From positions 1-34,550 of the forward strand of contig QCDC01000014.1 in NCBI GenBank assembly GCA_003278805.1: a DNA stretch of 34,550 bases, read 5' to 3'. The notes below the pieces were generated by a model. The model saw nothing but the letters and a program-made list of their open reading frames with translations, ran no database searches and was not told the origin of the DNA. The stretch's first letter is position 1, and every line of letters starts with the position of its first letter. The stretch comes from Pelagibacteraceae bacterium AG-349-L17 (GTDB lineage Bacteria; Pseudomonadota; Alphaproteobacteria; Pelagibacterales; Pelagibacteraceae). This document shows, in pieces, positions 9,623 through 18,186 of this stretch. The position numbers were made by a program, and so were the translations under genes.

Positions 9623-10981
9623 TTACTTTAATTGGTTAAATAGCTCTGGCGGTATACCTTTATCAGACATACCTTTCAGATTTCCTTTTGACATCTTTTT
9701 CATCATTTCAGACATCATTTTAAATTGCTTAAGCAATTTATTGATAGTGGCTGGATCTGAGCCAGAGCCATTAGCAATTCTTTTTTTTCTAGAACCATCT
9801 ATTATTTTTGGGTTCTCTCTTTCTTTTTTGGTCATTGATAAAATAATAGCTTCATTTTTAGTAATTATACTTTCATCAATTCCCGCTGAATCCATTTGAG
9901 ATTTAATTTTAGAAACTCCTGGCATAAAAGACATAATTCCCTCAATGCCACCCATTTTTTTCATTTGTCTTAATTGAGATAAATAATCTTCCATAGAGAA
10001 TTGACCTTTTTTTAAATTTTCCTCTGCTTTTTTAAGATTTTCTTCTCCTAAATCTTGAGCCGCCTTTTCTACAAGGGATACAATATCCCCCATACCAAGT
10101 ATTCTGTTTGCAATTCTATCTGGATGGAATACTTCAAGATTATCTATTTTTTCTCCTATACCTAAAAATTTAATTGGAACGTTTGAAACATATTTCATAC
10201 TCACTGCGGCCCCACCTCTTGCATCACCATCAGCCCTAGTTAATATAATTCCAGATAAATTAACTGTATTTTTAAATTCTTTTGCCACTGAGGCTGCAAC
10301 TTGACCTGTTAAAGAATCTGCAACTAAGAAAGTTTCTGTTGGATTAATGACAGCTTCAATTTGCTTAATCTCACTCATCATTTGTAAATCAATTTGAGTT
10401 CTACCAGCAGTATCAAATAAAATTATTTCAGCTCCATTTAAATTAGCGGCACTTATTGCTCTTCTACAAATATCAGCAGGTTGCTGACCTTCTATAATAG
10501 GTAAAGTTAAAATATTATTTTGTTCTCCTAAAGATCTAAGTTGTTCTTGAGCAGCTGGTCTATAAATATCTAGACTGACCATCATTACTTTTTTCTTTTT
10601 ATTGTTTTCTAAAAATTTTGCTAATTTTGCTGTTGTTGTTGTTTTTCCAGAACCTTGTAACCCAACTAACATCATTGGCACAGGCGGTACTGCGTTTAAG
10701 TTTATCTCATTATTTGTTGCACCTAATAAGTCTACAAGCTCATCATAAACAATTTTAACAACCATATCCCCAGGAGAGGTAGACCTAATTATCTCTTGGC
10801 CTAATGCTTTTGGCTTAACTTTTTCAATAAAATCTTTTGCAACATCCAGAGAGACATCTGCTTCAAGTAAGGCTTGCCTAATACCTCTTAAACCTTCATC
10901 TACTTGAGCTTCATCAAGTGAAGGTACCTTTTTCAGAGAAGAAAAAATTTCTTCAAATTTATTTGTTAAATTTTCAAACAT
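9623..10981 (-). CDS. ffh: signal recognition particle protein (SRP54 GTPase)
   Basis: Ffh binds 4.5S RNA and signal sequences and delivers ribosomes to FtsY at the membrane. The 452-residue protein has an N domain ([18 protein letters not shown]), a G domain with [45 protein letters not shown] and [11 protein letters not shown], and a methionine-rich M domain ([16 protein letters not shown], the RNA-binding region [25 protein letters not shown]). I chose ATG 10981: the frame stays open for 26 further codons, but these lie in the structured leader and do not resemble Ffh. There is no evident Shine-Dalgarno before this ATG (GCGTAATAAATATG). ftsY lies nearby on the other strand. Confidence 0.96.
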   Translation of the reverse strand: MFENLTNKFEEIFSSLKKVPSLDEAQVDEGLRGIRQALLEADVSLDVAKDFIEKVKPKALGQEIIRSTSPGDMVVKIVYDELVDLLGATNNEINLNAVPPVPMMLVGLQGSGKTTTTAKLAKFLENNKKKKVMMVSLDIYRPAAQEQLRSLGEQNNILTLPIIEGQQPADICRRAISAANLNGAEIILFDTAGRTQIDLQMMSEIKQIEAVINPTETFLVADSLTGQVAASVAKEFKNTVNLSGIILTRADGDARGGAAVSMKYVSNVPIKFLGIGEKIDNLEVFHPDRIANRILGMGDIVSLVEKAAQDLGEENLKKAEENLKKGQFSMEDYLSQLRQMKKMGGIEGIMSFMPGVSKIKSQMDSAGIDESIITKNEAIILSMTKKERENPKIIDGSRKKRIANGSGSDPATINKLLKQFKMMSEMMKKMSKGNLKGMSDKGIPPELFNQLK

Positions 10982-11108
10982 ATTTATTACGCATAGCAGT
11001 AACGCACTAGTGGGCGAACCCTCGCTGACTAGTGTCGATCTCTTTGTTTCCAAAGACACCGCAAAGTTAATGTTTTTGCGGAAACGGCAACAACCTATAA
11101 TAGAGGTT
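10982..11108 (-). promoter_or_regulatory. structured RNA leader of ffh (candidate 'ffh' cis-regulatory RNA)
   Basis: This 160-base gap is far richer in G+C than its surroundings and is packed with inverted repeats. In transcript order they are: AACCT/AGGTT (11104-11108 with 11092-11096); a perfect 7-bp stem CCGCAAA/TTTGCGG (11075-11081 with 11059-11065); a 6-bp stem closed by a GAAA tetraloop (11051-11056 with 11041-11046) that can be enclosed by GTGTC/GACAC (11055-11059 with 11032-11036); and a 7-bp CACTAGT/ACTAGTG stem (11028-11034 with 11005-11011) with an inner GCGA/TCGC helix. A weak GTTAC/GTAAT stem abuts the start codon. A published search of Pelagibacter intergenic regions reported a probable cis-regulatory RNA upstream of the SRP protein gene (known to me from memory); position and features fit. 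The ligand or sensed signal is unknown. Confidence 0.82.
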
Positions 11109-11141
11109 CAAAAAGTCAATAAATAAGTTAAATATCTATAT

Positions 11142-11966
11142 ATGGATATTAAAGCTTTTAAAATGGACGGTTTAGGTAATGATTTTGTCATCATAGATAA
11201 TAGGCAAACAATTACAAATTTGACGACAGAGCAAATAATAAAGATTTGTGACAGAAAATTTATTGGTTGTGACCAACTAATATTGATTAAAAAAAATGAT
11301 ATTTCAGATGCTTCACTAGAATTTTATAATTCAGATGGAGGAATGTCTGGTGCGTGTGGAAATGGTACGCGATGTATTGCTGATTTATTAGGCAAAGAAA
11401 ATAACAAAAAAGAAATTGTCCTAACAACTTTATCTGGCAAATTAAAATCAAATATTGTTGGGGATAAAATGGTTTCTACAGAAATAGGTGTTGCAAAAAC
11501 AAAATGGGATGAGATTCCATTGTCTAAAGAATTAAATACGAATAATTTAGGAATTAAAATTAATGACAAAAATAATAACGAATTTTCTGGTGGAACTGCT
11601 GTAAATGTTGGAAACCCACATGTAGTTTTTTTTGTTGATAATAACGAAAATTTTGAAATTGAAAAAATTGGACCAAAAATCGAAACCCACTCTCTATTTC
11701 CAGAAAAATGTAATGTTACTTTAGCAACTGTTGTTAACAAAGAATTGATAAAAGTTAGAGTTTGGGAAAGAGGAGCTGGACTTACCAAAGCTTGTGGAAC
11801 TGCAGCTTGCGCAACAGCTTTTGCTGCAAAACAAAACAGACTGGTAAATGATAAAGTGGATATTGAGTTTTCTACAGGTAGATTGACAATTTCAATCGAT
11901 GAAAACAATAGTATTCATATGAAAGGACCAGTTTCAGATATTGAGGAGATAAATTTTAAAATTTAA
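11142..11966 (+). CDS. dapF: diaminopimelate epimerase
   Basis: DapF interconverts LL- and meso-diaminopimelate without a cofactor, supplying lysine and peptidoglycan precursor. The 274-residue protein has FKMDGLGNDFVIID at the N-terminus and the two catalytic cysteines in the motifs SGACGNGTRC and TKACGTAACATAFAA. NVGNPHVVFFV and RVWERGAGLT are further family blocks. It is the first gene of a plus-strand pair diverging from ffh; its stop shares one base with the ftsY start (TAATG), so the two are translationally coupled. No strong ribosome binding site is visible before ATG 11142. Confidence 0.96.
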   Translation: MDIKAFKMDGLGNDFVIIDNRQTITNLTTEQIIKICDRKFIGCDQLILIKKNDISDASLEFYNSDGGMSGACGNGTRCIADLLGKENNKKEIVLTTLSGKLKSNIVGDKMVSTEIGVAKTKWDEIPLSKELNTNNLGIKINDKNNNEFSGGTAVNVGNPHVVFFVDNNENFEIEKIGPKIETHSLFPEKCNVTLATVVNKELIKVRVWERGAGLTKACGTAACATAFAAKQNRLVNDKVDIEFSTGRLTISIDENNSIHMKGPVSDIEEINFKI

Positions 11967-12883
11967 TGGGAATTTTTGAGAAATTTAAATCAGGTTTTAA
12001 AAAAAGTGCCTCAGCTTTTACAACGGGTTTAAGAGATATAGTTGTAAAAGAAGAGATTGATGACAAAACATTAGACAAAATTGAAGATTACTTAATTCAA
12101 TCCGATGTTGGTATTGTTTCTGCTTCAGAAATAAGAGAAATAATTTCTCAAACAAAAATTGATCCCAATAAAGATTTAACCCACGAAATAAATAATATTT
12201 TAAAAAATTATATTATTTCAATTATGAAACCTTTAGAAAATATTGAATTCTTCAAAAAAAAAGAAAAATTAAATGCAACATTAATTTCAGGTGTCAATGG
12301 TGTTGGAAAGACAACTACTATTGGAAAAATAAGCAAAATATTAAAGGGTAATGGAAACAAAGTAATGCTAGCTGCATCAGATACTTTTAGAGCAGCAGCT
12401 ATAGATCAACTAGAAAATTGGGCAAACAAAGTTGATGTTCAAATTACAAAATCATCTCAAGGTTCTGATCCTGCATCAGTTGCTTACAAGGCTATTGAAG
12501 AAGCATTAAACAATAATTTTAACCAAGTTTTAATTGATACAGCTGGAAGACTACAAAATAAAAAAAATTTGATGGAAGAATATAAAAAAATTGCAAACGT
12601 TACTAAAAAAATTGATCCTAATGCTCCACATGATGTTATTTTAGTTTTGGATGCAACCTCTGGCCAAAATGTAATTAATCAAGTTGAAGAATTTAATAAA
12701 ATTATTCCAATAACTGGTCTTATTATGACAAAATTAGATGGCACAGCAAAAGGAGGTATTCTTTTAGCTGTTGCTAAAAAATATAAACTACCAATTGTTG
12801 CACTTGGATTAGGTGAAAAAGAAGACGATTTACAAATTTTTGAGGCCGAAAAATTTGCAGAGGCATTTACTCAAATTAATTAA
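11966..12883 (+). CDS. ftsY: SRP receptor GTPase FtsY
   Basis: FtsY is the membrane-associated receptor for the SRP-ribosome complex. The 305-residue protein comprises only the NG domain: a short amphipathic start (MGIFEKFKSGFKKSASAF), then an N-domain helical bundle, GVNGVGKTTTIGK (P-loop, about residues 110-122), DTFRAAAIDQL, DTAGRLQNK, TKLDGTAKGG and ALGLGEKEDDLQIF. The long acidic A domain found in E. coli FtsY is absent, as in many alphaproteobacteria, so membrane binding must rest on the N-terminal helix. It is the partner of ffh, which lies about 1 kb away on the opposite strand. Its 3' end overlaps the convergent gene by 8 bases. Confidence 0.96.
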   Translation: MGIFEKFKSGFKKSASAFTTGLRDIVVKEEIDDKTLDKIEDYLIQSDVGIVSASEIREIISQTKIDPNKDLTHEINNILKNYIISIMKPLENIEFFKKKEKLNATLISGVNGVGKTTTIGKISKILKGNGNKVMLAASDTFRAAAIDQLENWANKVDVQITKSSQGSDPASVAYKAIEEALNNNFNQVLIDTAGRLQNKKNLMEEYKKIANVTKKIDPNAPHDVILVLDATSGQNVINQVEEFNKIIPITGLIMTKLDGTAKGGILLAVAKKYKLPIVALGLGEKEDDLQIFEAEKFAEAFTQIN

Positions 12884-13439
12884 TTAAGGTACTGGAAATT
12901 AAAGGTTTATAAAAACTACATTTGTAGTGTTCTTTAAATTCATAATGTCCACAATTTTTAGCTATCGAAGAAATAATAAAATCAAATTTTCCATTTATAG
13001 GATAAAGCTCTAACTTTTTTTCAACAATATCAAATTTAAAATTAGCTTTTAGACTTTTTACAGCACTTATCATCACCAGAGTTTTGTTATCTTTTAAAAG
13101 ATAATATGCAAAATCATCTGGAAAAACTGGGAAATCATATTCTTGCAAAAAATATTTTGCTGTTTTGGGAAACCATTCATAAGAAATTAATGGCAAAGAC
13201 TCTTTCGTTTTGTAGTTATAAATATAAAGATCTTTTGGAAAATCATTAATATAATTTGAATTTTCTCCTCGAGCTAAGACAGCTTTTTCACGAGTTTTAA
13301 AATATAATGCAAAATTTTCATCGTACGAATTCATTTGATCAATATGAAAAAGGCTTTCTACAGATGCTAGATTCTCTTTGGCATTTGATAAATTATTTAA
13401 AGAAAAAAGAACAATAAAAAATAAAAAAAAAATTTTCAT
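12876..13439 (-). CDS. hypothetical secreted protein
   Basis: I do not recognise this 187-residue protein. It begins with a clear Sec signal peptide (MKIFFLFFIVLFSLNNLSNA, likely cut after residue 20), so it should be periplasmic. The mature part is rich in aromatic residues (many Tyr, Phe) and has two cysteines near the C-terminus (NCGHYEFKEHYKC), close enough to form a disulfide. There is no lipoprotein cysteine after the signal and no obvious enzyme motif. It is convergent with ftsY and overlaps it by 8 bases at the 3' ends. It stands 48 bases downstream of the hydrolase gene on the same strand and could be the last gene of the TRAP-MFS-hydrolase transcript, or have its own promoter in that gap. 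Confidence 0.8.
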   Translation of the reverse strand: MKIFFLFFIVLFSLNNLSNAKENLASVESLFHIDQMNSYDENFALYFKTREKAVLARGENSNYINDFPKDLYIYNYKTKESLPLISYEWFPKTAKYFLQEYDFPVFPDDFAYYLLKDNKTLVMISAVKSLKANFKFDIVEKKLELYPINGKFDFIISSIAKNCGHYEFKEHYKCSFYKPLISSTLIN

Positions 13440-13487
13440 AAATTAACTTAAAAAAAAAATTTGAATTATCTTTGTTTAGATTATGGC

Positions 13488-14306
13488 CTAATTTAAACTA
13501 TCAACAAAAGATTTAAGAGCTAATACAAGTTTATCATCATATTCCATCATATGATCGTCATATTTTGTAAAATATGAATATTTAGGTTCACTTGCTAAAT
13601 TAAAAATTTTTTTACCCATCCAAAATGGAACTATTTGGTCAGCCTCACCATGCATTACTAATACTGGAATGTTAATATTTTTAATTTTTTCATTATTTTC
13701 ATACTTATCTTTTAAAATTAAACCTACTGGAATATATGGATAAAAATTTTTCGCTGCCTCTATCATTGATGTAAAGGGCGTTTCTAAGATTAATCCTGCA
13801 AAATTTTTATTCTGAGTAATTTCAGTAGCAATGCCAGTTCCTAATGATTCTCCATAAATAATTATATCTTTTTCTTTTAGACCTTTTTCTTTAAGCCAGT
13901 TTATTGCACTAGCACCATCTGTATAAAGACCCTCCTCACTTGGTTTTCCTTTATTGCCGCTAAACCCTCTCCATGCAATAATTAAAAAATTAACATCCAT
14001 GTCTTTAAAATGATTTAATTTATGGATTCTGTTATCAAGTGTCCCTGCATTTCCATGAAAATAAACTATTGTTTTATAACTTTTTAAATTTTTATTATGA
14101 AACCAGCCTAAAAGATTAATATTATCTGTTGTTTTAATATTAACTTTTTCAATGTTAACTTCTAAATTATCTCCAGAATAATTATTCTCATCAGGATGAT
14201 ACATTAAATTTCTTTGAAAAAAGAATAAGAAAATTAAAACAATTAAGTAAATAGCAACAATACCAATAAATAATTCCAAAAAAAAATTCCTACGTTTTAT
14301 TTTCAT
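13488..14306 (-). CDS. membrane-anchored alpha/beta hydrolase (BEM46/ABHD13-like)
   Basis: A 272-residue serine hydrolase with one N-terminal membrane anchor (hydrophobic stretch about residues 10-30, FLELFIGIVAIYLIVLIFLF). Family motifs are NLLGWFHNK, VYFHGNAGTLDNR (oxyanion hole), the nucleophile elbow YGESLGTGIATE with Ser in GESLG, ETPFTSM, and VMHGEADQIVPFWMGKKIF with the catalytic Asp. The catalytic His is probably in KYDDHMMEYDD. This arrangement is that of the BEM46/YfhR group of orphan hydrolases. The basic residues MKIKRR ahead of the helix suggest the N-terminus stays in the cytoplasm and the enzyme domain faces the periplasm. The start overlaps the end of the MFS gene by 17 bases, so the two are linked. 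The substrate is unknown. Confidence 0.87.
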   Translation of the reverse strand: MKIKRRNFFLELFIGIVAIYLIVLIFLFFFQRNLMYHPDENNYSGDNLEVNIEKVNIKTTDNINLLGWFHNKNLKSYKTIVYFHGNAGTLDNRIHKLNHFKDMDVNFLIIAWRGFSGNKGKPSEEGLYTDGASAINWLKEKGLKEKDIIIYGESLGTGIATEITQNKNFAGLILETPFTSMIEAAKNFYPYIPVGLILKDKYENNEKIKNINIPVLVMHGEADQIVPFWMGKKIFNLASEPKYSYFTKYDDHMMEYDDKLVLALKSFVDSLN

Positions 14307-15528
14307 ATTTTTTTCTATTTAATATTAAAAAAAATATATAAGAAATAATACTTAAGATTAAGAAAACTGAAAAAGCTGATTTAAAAGCAAATATTTCTGT
14401 GTGACCCATCCCTTTAACAATATCTATCACTAAGCCTATTAGCCATTGCATTATGAATGTTCCTGCAAATATTAATAAATTGAATGAAGTTAGTGCTTTA
14501 CCAGCAGAATAACCTGAAAAAGAAAGGCCCACAGCTGGCTGTGTAACTGATAAAAAAATTGAACTTAAAATAAATAAAGTTATGTAAAAAGCCCCTGCTT
14601 TTGGACCTAATAAAATTATCACTAACATTACAGAAAAACTTATTGGCAAACCTAATTTAAGTATTCTTTTAGCGCTAAACCCTATTCCTGAAATTTTTGG
14701 TAAAAAATAACCCCATAAAAAAAAGGATACCAACATAGTTACATTGATCCAAAATAATCCTGTAGCGCTTTGTAGTGGTGTATAACCAGCAACTCTAGTC
14801 ATCCATGGTCCTGCCCATAAAGTTTGTATGGCCATTAAGCCCCCATAATTAAATAAACCCATTGGAATTACACTTATAAAAAATCTATTTTTCCAAACTT
14901 CAGATAAGGTACCAGTATTGCTTGTCTCTTCTAACTCTTTATTTTTAGTTAAATTCCATTTTGGAATGAAAACTAATATTAAAAAAATACTAATTAAAAT
15001 TAAGATAGCGATGCCGCCAAATATCCATCTCCATCCGAGACTAGGCAATAAAAGTTGCACAGGCAATGTAGATGACAAAAAACCTAATGATGCAATCATT
15101 AGCATCCATGAGTTTGCTCTTTGTTGTTGATTTTCTGCATACCATATTCTGTAACCAGTTAATGGAGCCATTAAACAAGCACTAACACCTATGCCGATTA
15201 GAATTCGCGAAACTAACAATCCAGAAAAACTTTCAGCTAAAGCAAATGATCCTGTTCCAACTAATGCAATTAATAAAAAAGAAGAGACAATTTTTTTTGG
15301 TCCATATTTATCTAACAAATATCCAAGAGGTATTTGCATACAAGCAAAACCCAAGAAATAACCCCCAGCTAACAATCCTAAATCGGCTGCTAACAAATTA
15401 AATTCTGAGGTTAACACGGGGGAAAGTGTTGCAGTAATTGCACGCAACAAACATGACAAAAAATAACCAAATGCAAATACAAAAAAAACAACAATAGCCT
15501 GTTTTTTTGGTAAAATATAATTTTCCAT
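14290..15528 (-). CDS. major facilitator superfamily transporter
   Basis: A 412-residue integral membrane protein with about 12 hydrophobic segments and the MFS loop-2/3 signature GYLLDKYGPKKIV (about residues 68-80). The first helix contains FGYFLSCLLRAITATLSPVL, and GIGVSACLMAPLTGYRIWY corresponds to the helix 4-5 region. It resembles the nitrate/sugar-phosphate/antiporter groups of the superfamily only in general, and I cannot name a substrate. It starts 3 bases after the stop of the TRAP large permease, and its own 3' end overlaps the anchored hydrolase, so it appears to belong to the TRAP operon. A possible role is export or import of a compound related to the TRAP substrate, which is inference. 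Confidence 0.9.
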   Translation of the reverse strand: MENYILPKKQAIVVFFVFAFGYFLSCLLRAITATLSPVLTSEFNLLAADLGLLAGGYFLGFACMQIPLGYLLDKYGPKKIVSSFLLIALVGTGSFALAESFSGLLVSRILIGIGVSACLMAPLTGYRIWYAENQQQRANSWMLMIASLGFLSSTLPVQLLLPSLGWRWIFGGIAILILISIFLILVFIPKWNLTKNKELEETSNTGTLSEVWKNRFFISVIPMGLFNYGGLMAIQTLWAGPWMTRVAGYTPLQSATGLFWINVTMLVSFFLWGYFLPKISGIGFSAKRILKLGLPISFSVMLVIILLGPKAGAFYITLFILSSIFLSVTQPAVGLSFSGYSAGKALTSFNLLIFAGTFIMQWLIGLVIDIVKGMGHTEIFAFKSAFSVFLILSIISYIFFLILNRKKYENKT

Positions 15529-15531
15529 TAA

Positions 15532-18183
15532 TTAAAAGTTTAAAGATATATCTCTATGAACTGAATTACACCTTGCAACAAATTTAGCTTGTTCTTTTGT
15601 TAATCTGTTTTGAAGTCTTAGACCAATATTATATTTGATAACATCATTATATTTAATTAATTCAGGCATCAAATTCTTATTAGCATCATCTCTCCATGAA
15701 ACTTCTAAATTGAAAAGATTGAAAGTTTCTGAACTTACTTCAGTTAATTTTTGCTCATCTACCTCATCATTATCTATAACAGATATTAGGTCATCTAATT
15801 TATTTGCTAATTCTTCGGTTCCAGAAATTTCTCCTAGTTTTTCAAAAAGATTATCAATTACTGATATTGAGTTTTCATAATTTTTATTATCAATATTATA
15901 ACTTAATTCTTTTATTTCTGATGAAAGTTCTTTTAATTTTTCATTATCATTTATAAACATTACTATTTGATCCAGAGTTTCATAAGCTTCATCAACATTT
16001 TTTCTATACCTTTTTGTTCTTGTGTTTTTTGCTTTGTGCAGTATTTCAAACTCTCCATTTTTAGCTTTCCAACTTTCAGGAACTTTATCTTGAAGTTCTA
16101 TAATTTCTAGCTCGTAATTCTCGATCTTTAATTCTAATTTGTTTTTTTTTGATAAGTTATCATCGTCTAAATTTCTAATTTCAGCTTTTGTTCTTTTAAT
16201 TTTCTGGTCTATTTTTCTAATTTTTTTCTCAATTTTTCTTACATTGAAATGCAAGTCCCTATAATCTTTTGTGAATAATTCATATTCTTCTTCTGTTTTT
16301 TGAAGTTTTCTAACAATAGCAAAAGTCCCAAGCGCATTATCAAAATGCTCTTCAAAAATATCTAATTTATCCATTGGAAGATTTGCGGGAGTTAATTTCT
16401 GCATGTCTTTTATTGCATTAGTGATTCTTTGTTCTTCAGTGTTGTAAATCGCAAATTTGTACTCTTGTAAGCAATATTGTAACTTTGGATTCATCGGTGG
16501 TGGAGCAACGTTTGATGTTAAATATGTTCTTGCTGGTAGATAGTTTACTAATGATGGATAGAAACCAACAATTCCAAGACCTATTAATTGTAAAATAATG
16601 AATGGAACAACACCTTTCCAGATATTTAAAGTAGTAACAAGTTTTGAAGCTACACCTTTTAAGTAAAATAATGCAAAACCAAATGGTGGGGTTAAAAATG
16701 AAGTTTGTAAATTTACTCCAATCATAACACCAAGCCAAATTGCACTTACATTCGCACCTGGTTCAGCTAATAATATAGGAGCAATAATAGGTACAACAAC
16801 CACAGCTATTTCAATAAAATCAAGAAAGAAACCTAATAAAAAGATGACTATCATTACAACAACAAATTGGGTCCAAAATCCTCCTGGTAAATCTTGAAGA
16901 AAATCTCTAACTAACTCTTCACCTCCAAATGCTCTAAATCCAGAGGTTAACATTGCTGCTCCTAATAGAATTATAAATACCATTGAGGTAGTTACACAAG
17001 TTTCTACAACAACTTCTTTTAAAACATCATCTATTTTGAATGCTCTCCAGAAGCTCCAAATAACACTGGCCAAAAATGTAATTGTAAAAAATAAAGCAAT
17101 TAATATTGCTCCTAAATCTCTAGTGTCAACGGCTTTAATATTTAAATTATAATTTTTAGATAAAAAATAAATTGGAATTATGGATACGATCGCAATTATT
17201 ATTGGATAGTAGGCGTTCTTTTTACCTTGGTGTAATCGATATCCCGCCATCATTGTTGCACCAATAGCACCTATTGATCCAGCCTGATTTACTGTTGCTA
17301 TACCCATAAGTATAGAGCCCAAAACTGCAAAAATTAGGGCAAGCGGTGGAATAATAACTAATATAACTTTGATCCAAAATTTAGAATCAAAATTGCCTTT
17401 AAATGGAACAGGAGGGGCTGCTTTTGGATTTATTCTTGCATACACAAATATATAAAGCATATACAAACCAACCAAAACTAATCCCGGTAATAATGCACCT
17501 AAAAACATATCTCCAGCTGAAGTAGACCCTACTCTAAATTCTCCAGGCATATTAAATTCGCCAGTTAAAATTTTATAATCAGTCTGACGCATAGTATTTG
17601 CAACATCAGCGGCACTTGCCAATTGATCAGCAATAATAATTAAGACAATTGAAGGAGGTATAATTTGACCAAGTGTTCCAGAGGAACAAACAATTCCACT
17701 TGCTAGTCTTTTATCATATTTATTATTTAGCATTGTGGGCAAAGAAATTAGTCCCATTGCTATTACTGTTGCTCCAACAATTCCAGTTGTAGCTGCAAGT
17801 AATGCACCAACAAAGATAACAGAAATACCAAGTCCTCCTGGAATTGGTCCAAATAGTTGTCCCATAGTAACTAAAAGATCTTCTGCAATTTTTGATTTTT
17901 GCAACATTATTCCCATAAAAATGAACAATGGAATCGCAATTAAGGTATCAGTTTCTACATCCCAATAATTACTCCTAAAATTAGTTATACCAGCGGTTAA
18001 CCATTCTTTAGGCCCATCAACAGCAAAATAAGCACTGGGGTCTCCTGCAAATAAATAACCAAAAAAAGCAGCTAGTCCTATTGAAATTATTGCTGATCCA
18101 GGTAGTGCGAACGCTACTGGAAAACCAGATGCCAAAGCTCCAATCATTATAATTACCAGTAAAGCTAAAAATAAATGTTCCAT
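15532..18183 (-). CDS. TRAP transporter large permease with C-terminal coiled-coil extension
   Basis: The DctM-type subunit is the sodium-coupled membrane channel of a tripartite TRAP uptake system. Here it has 883 residues; the family is usually about 430, with a larger subgroup near 600. Residues 1 to about 558 are membrane domain, with GFPVAFALPGSAIISIGLAAFFGY, IPLFIFMGIMLQKSKIAEDLLVTM, GIVGATVIAMGLISLPTML, SSGTLGQIIPPSIVLIIIAD and NLQTSFLTPPFGFALFYLKG, plus extra segments in the middle. From about 559 to the end there is a soluble, highly charged tail of about 325 residues with a predicted coiled coil (about 625-700, rich in Lys, Glu, Ile and Leu heptads). The tail is in frame, without a stop or composition break. 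It lies 3 bases after the small permease gene. The substrate may be a 2-oxoacid, judged from the binding protein. Confidence 0.92.
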   Translation of the reverse strand: MEHLFLALLVIIMIGALASGFPVAFALPGSAIISIGLAAFFGYLFAGDPSAYFAVDGPKEWLTAGITNFRSNYWDVETDTLIAIPLFIFMGIMLQKSKIAEDLLVTMGQLFGPIPGGLGISVIFVGALLAATTGIVGATVIAMGLISLPTMLNNKYDKRLASGIVCSSGTLGQIIPPSIVLIIIADQLASAADVANTMRQTDYKILTGEFNMPGEFRVGSTSAGDMFLGALLPGLVLVGLYMLYIFVYARINPKAAPPVPFKGNFDSKFWIKVILVIIPPLALIFAVLGSILMGIATVNQAGSIGAIGATMMAGYRLHQGKKNAYYPIIIAIVSIIPIYFLSKNYNLNIKAVDTRDLGAILIALFFTITFLASVIWSFWRAFKIDDVLKEVVVETCVTTSMVFIILLGAAMLTSGFRAFGGEELVRDFLQDLPGGFWTQFVVVMIVIFLLGFFLDFIEIAVVVVPIIAPILLAEPGANVSAIWLGVMIGVNLQTSFLTPPFGFALFYLKGVASKLVTTLNIWKGVVPFIILQLIGLGIVGFYPSLVNYLPARTYLTSNVAPPPMNPKLQYCLQEYKFAIYNTEEQRITNAIKDMQKLTPANLPMDKLDIFEEHFDNALGTFAIVRKLQKTEEEYELFTKDYRDLHFNVRKIEKKIRKIDQKIKRTKAEIRNLDDDNLSKKNKLELKIENYELEIIELQDKVPESWKAKNGEFEILHKAKNTRTKRYRKNVDEAYETLDQIVMFINDNEKLKELSSEIKELSYNIDNKNYENSISVIDNLFEKLGEISGTEELANKLDDLISVIDNDEVDEQKLTEVSSETFNLFNLEVSWRDDANKNLMPELIKYNDVIKYNIGLRLQNRLTKEQAKFVARCNSVHRDISLNF

Positions 18184-18186
18184 TAT

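Noticed and set aside
11005..11034. A tRNA-like or tmRNA-like T-arm (GGGTTCGCCC) in the ffh leader
   Set aside because: There is no acceptor stem, anticodon arm or CCA context around it; the hairpin fits the ffh leader structure better.
10982..11059. An upstream in-frame extension of ffh by 26 codons
   Set aside because: The extra residues do not resemble any Ffh N-terminus, and the DNA is accounted for by the inverted repeats of the RNA leader; ATG 10981 gives the standard MFENL start.
11324..11908. A 194-codon open frame on the minus strand inside dapF
   Set aside because: dapF on the plus strand has both catalytic cysteine motifs; the antisense frame shows no family features and is a by-product of low-GC codon use.
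16436..16738. A 100-codon frame in the same strand inside the TRAP 1 large permease
   Set aside because: The permease frame carries clear DctM motifs through this region; the alternative frame has no recognisable features or ribosome site.
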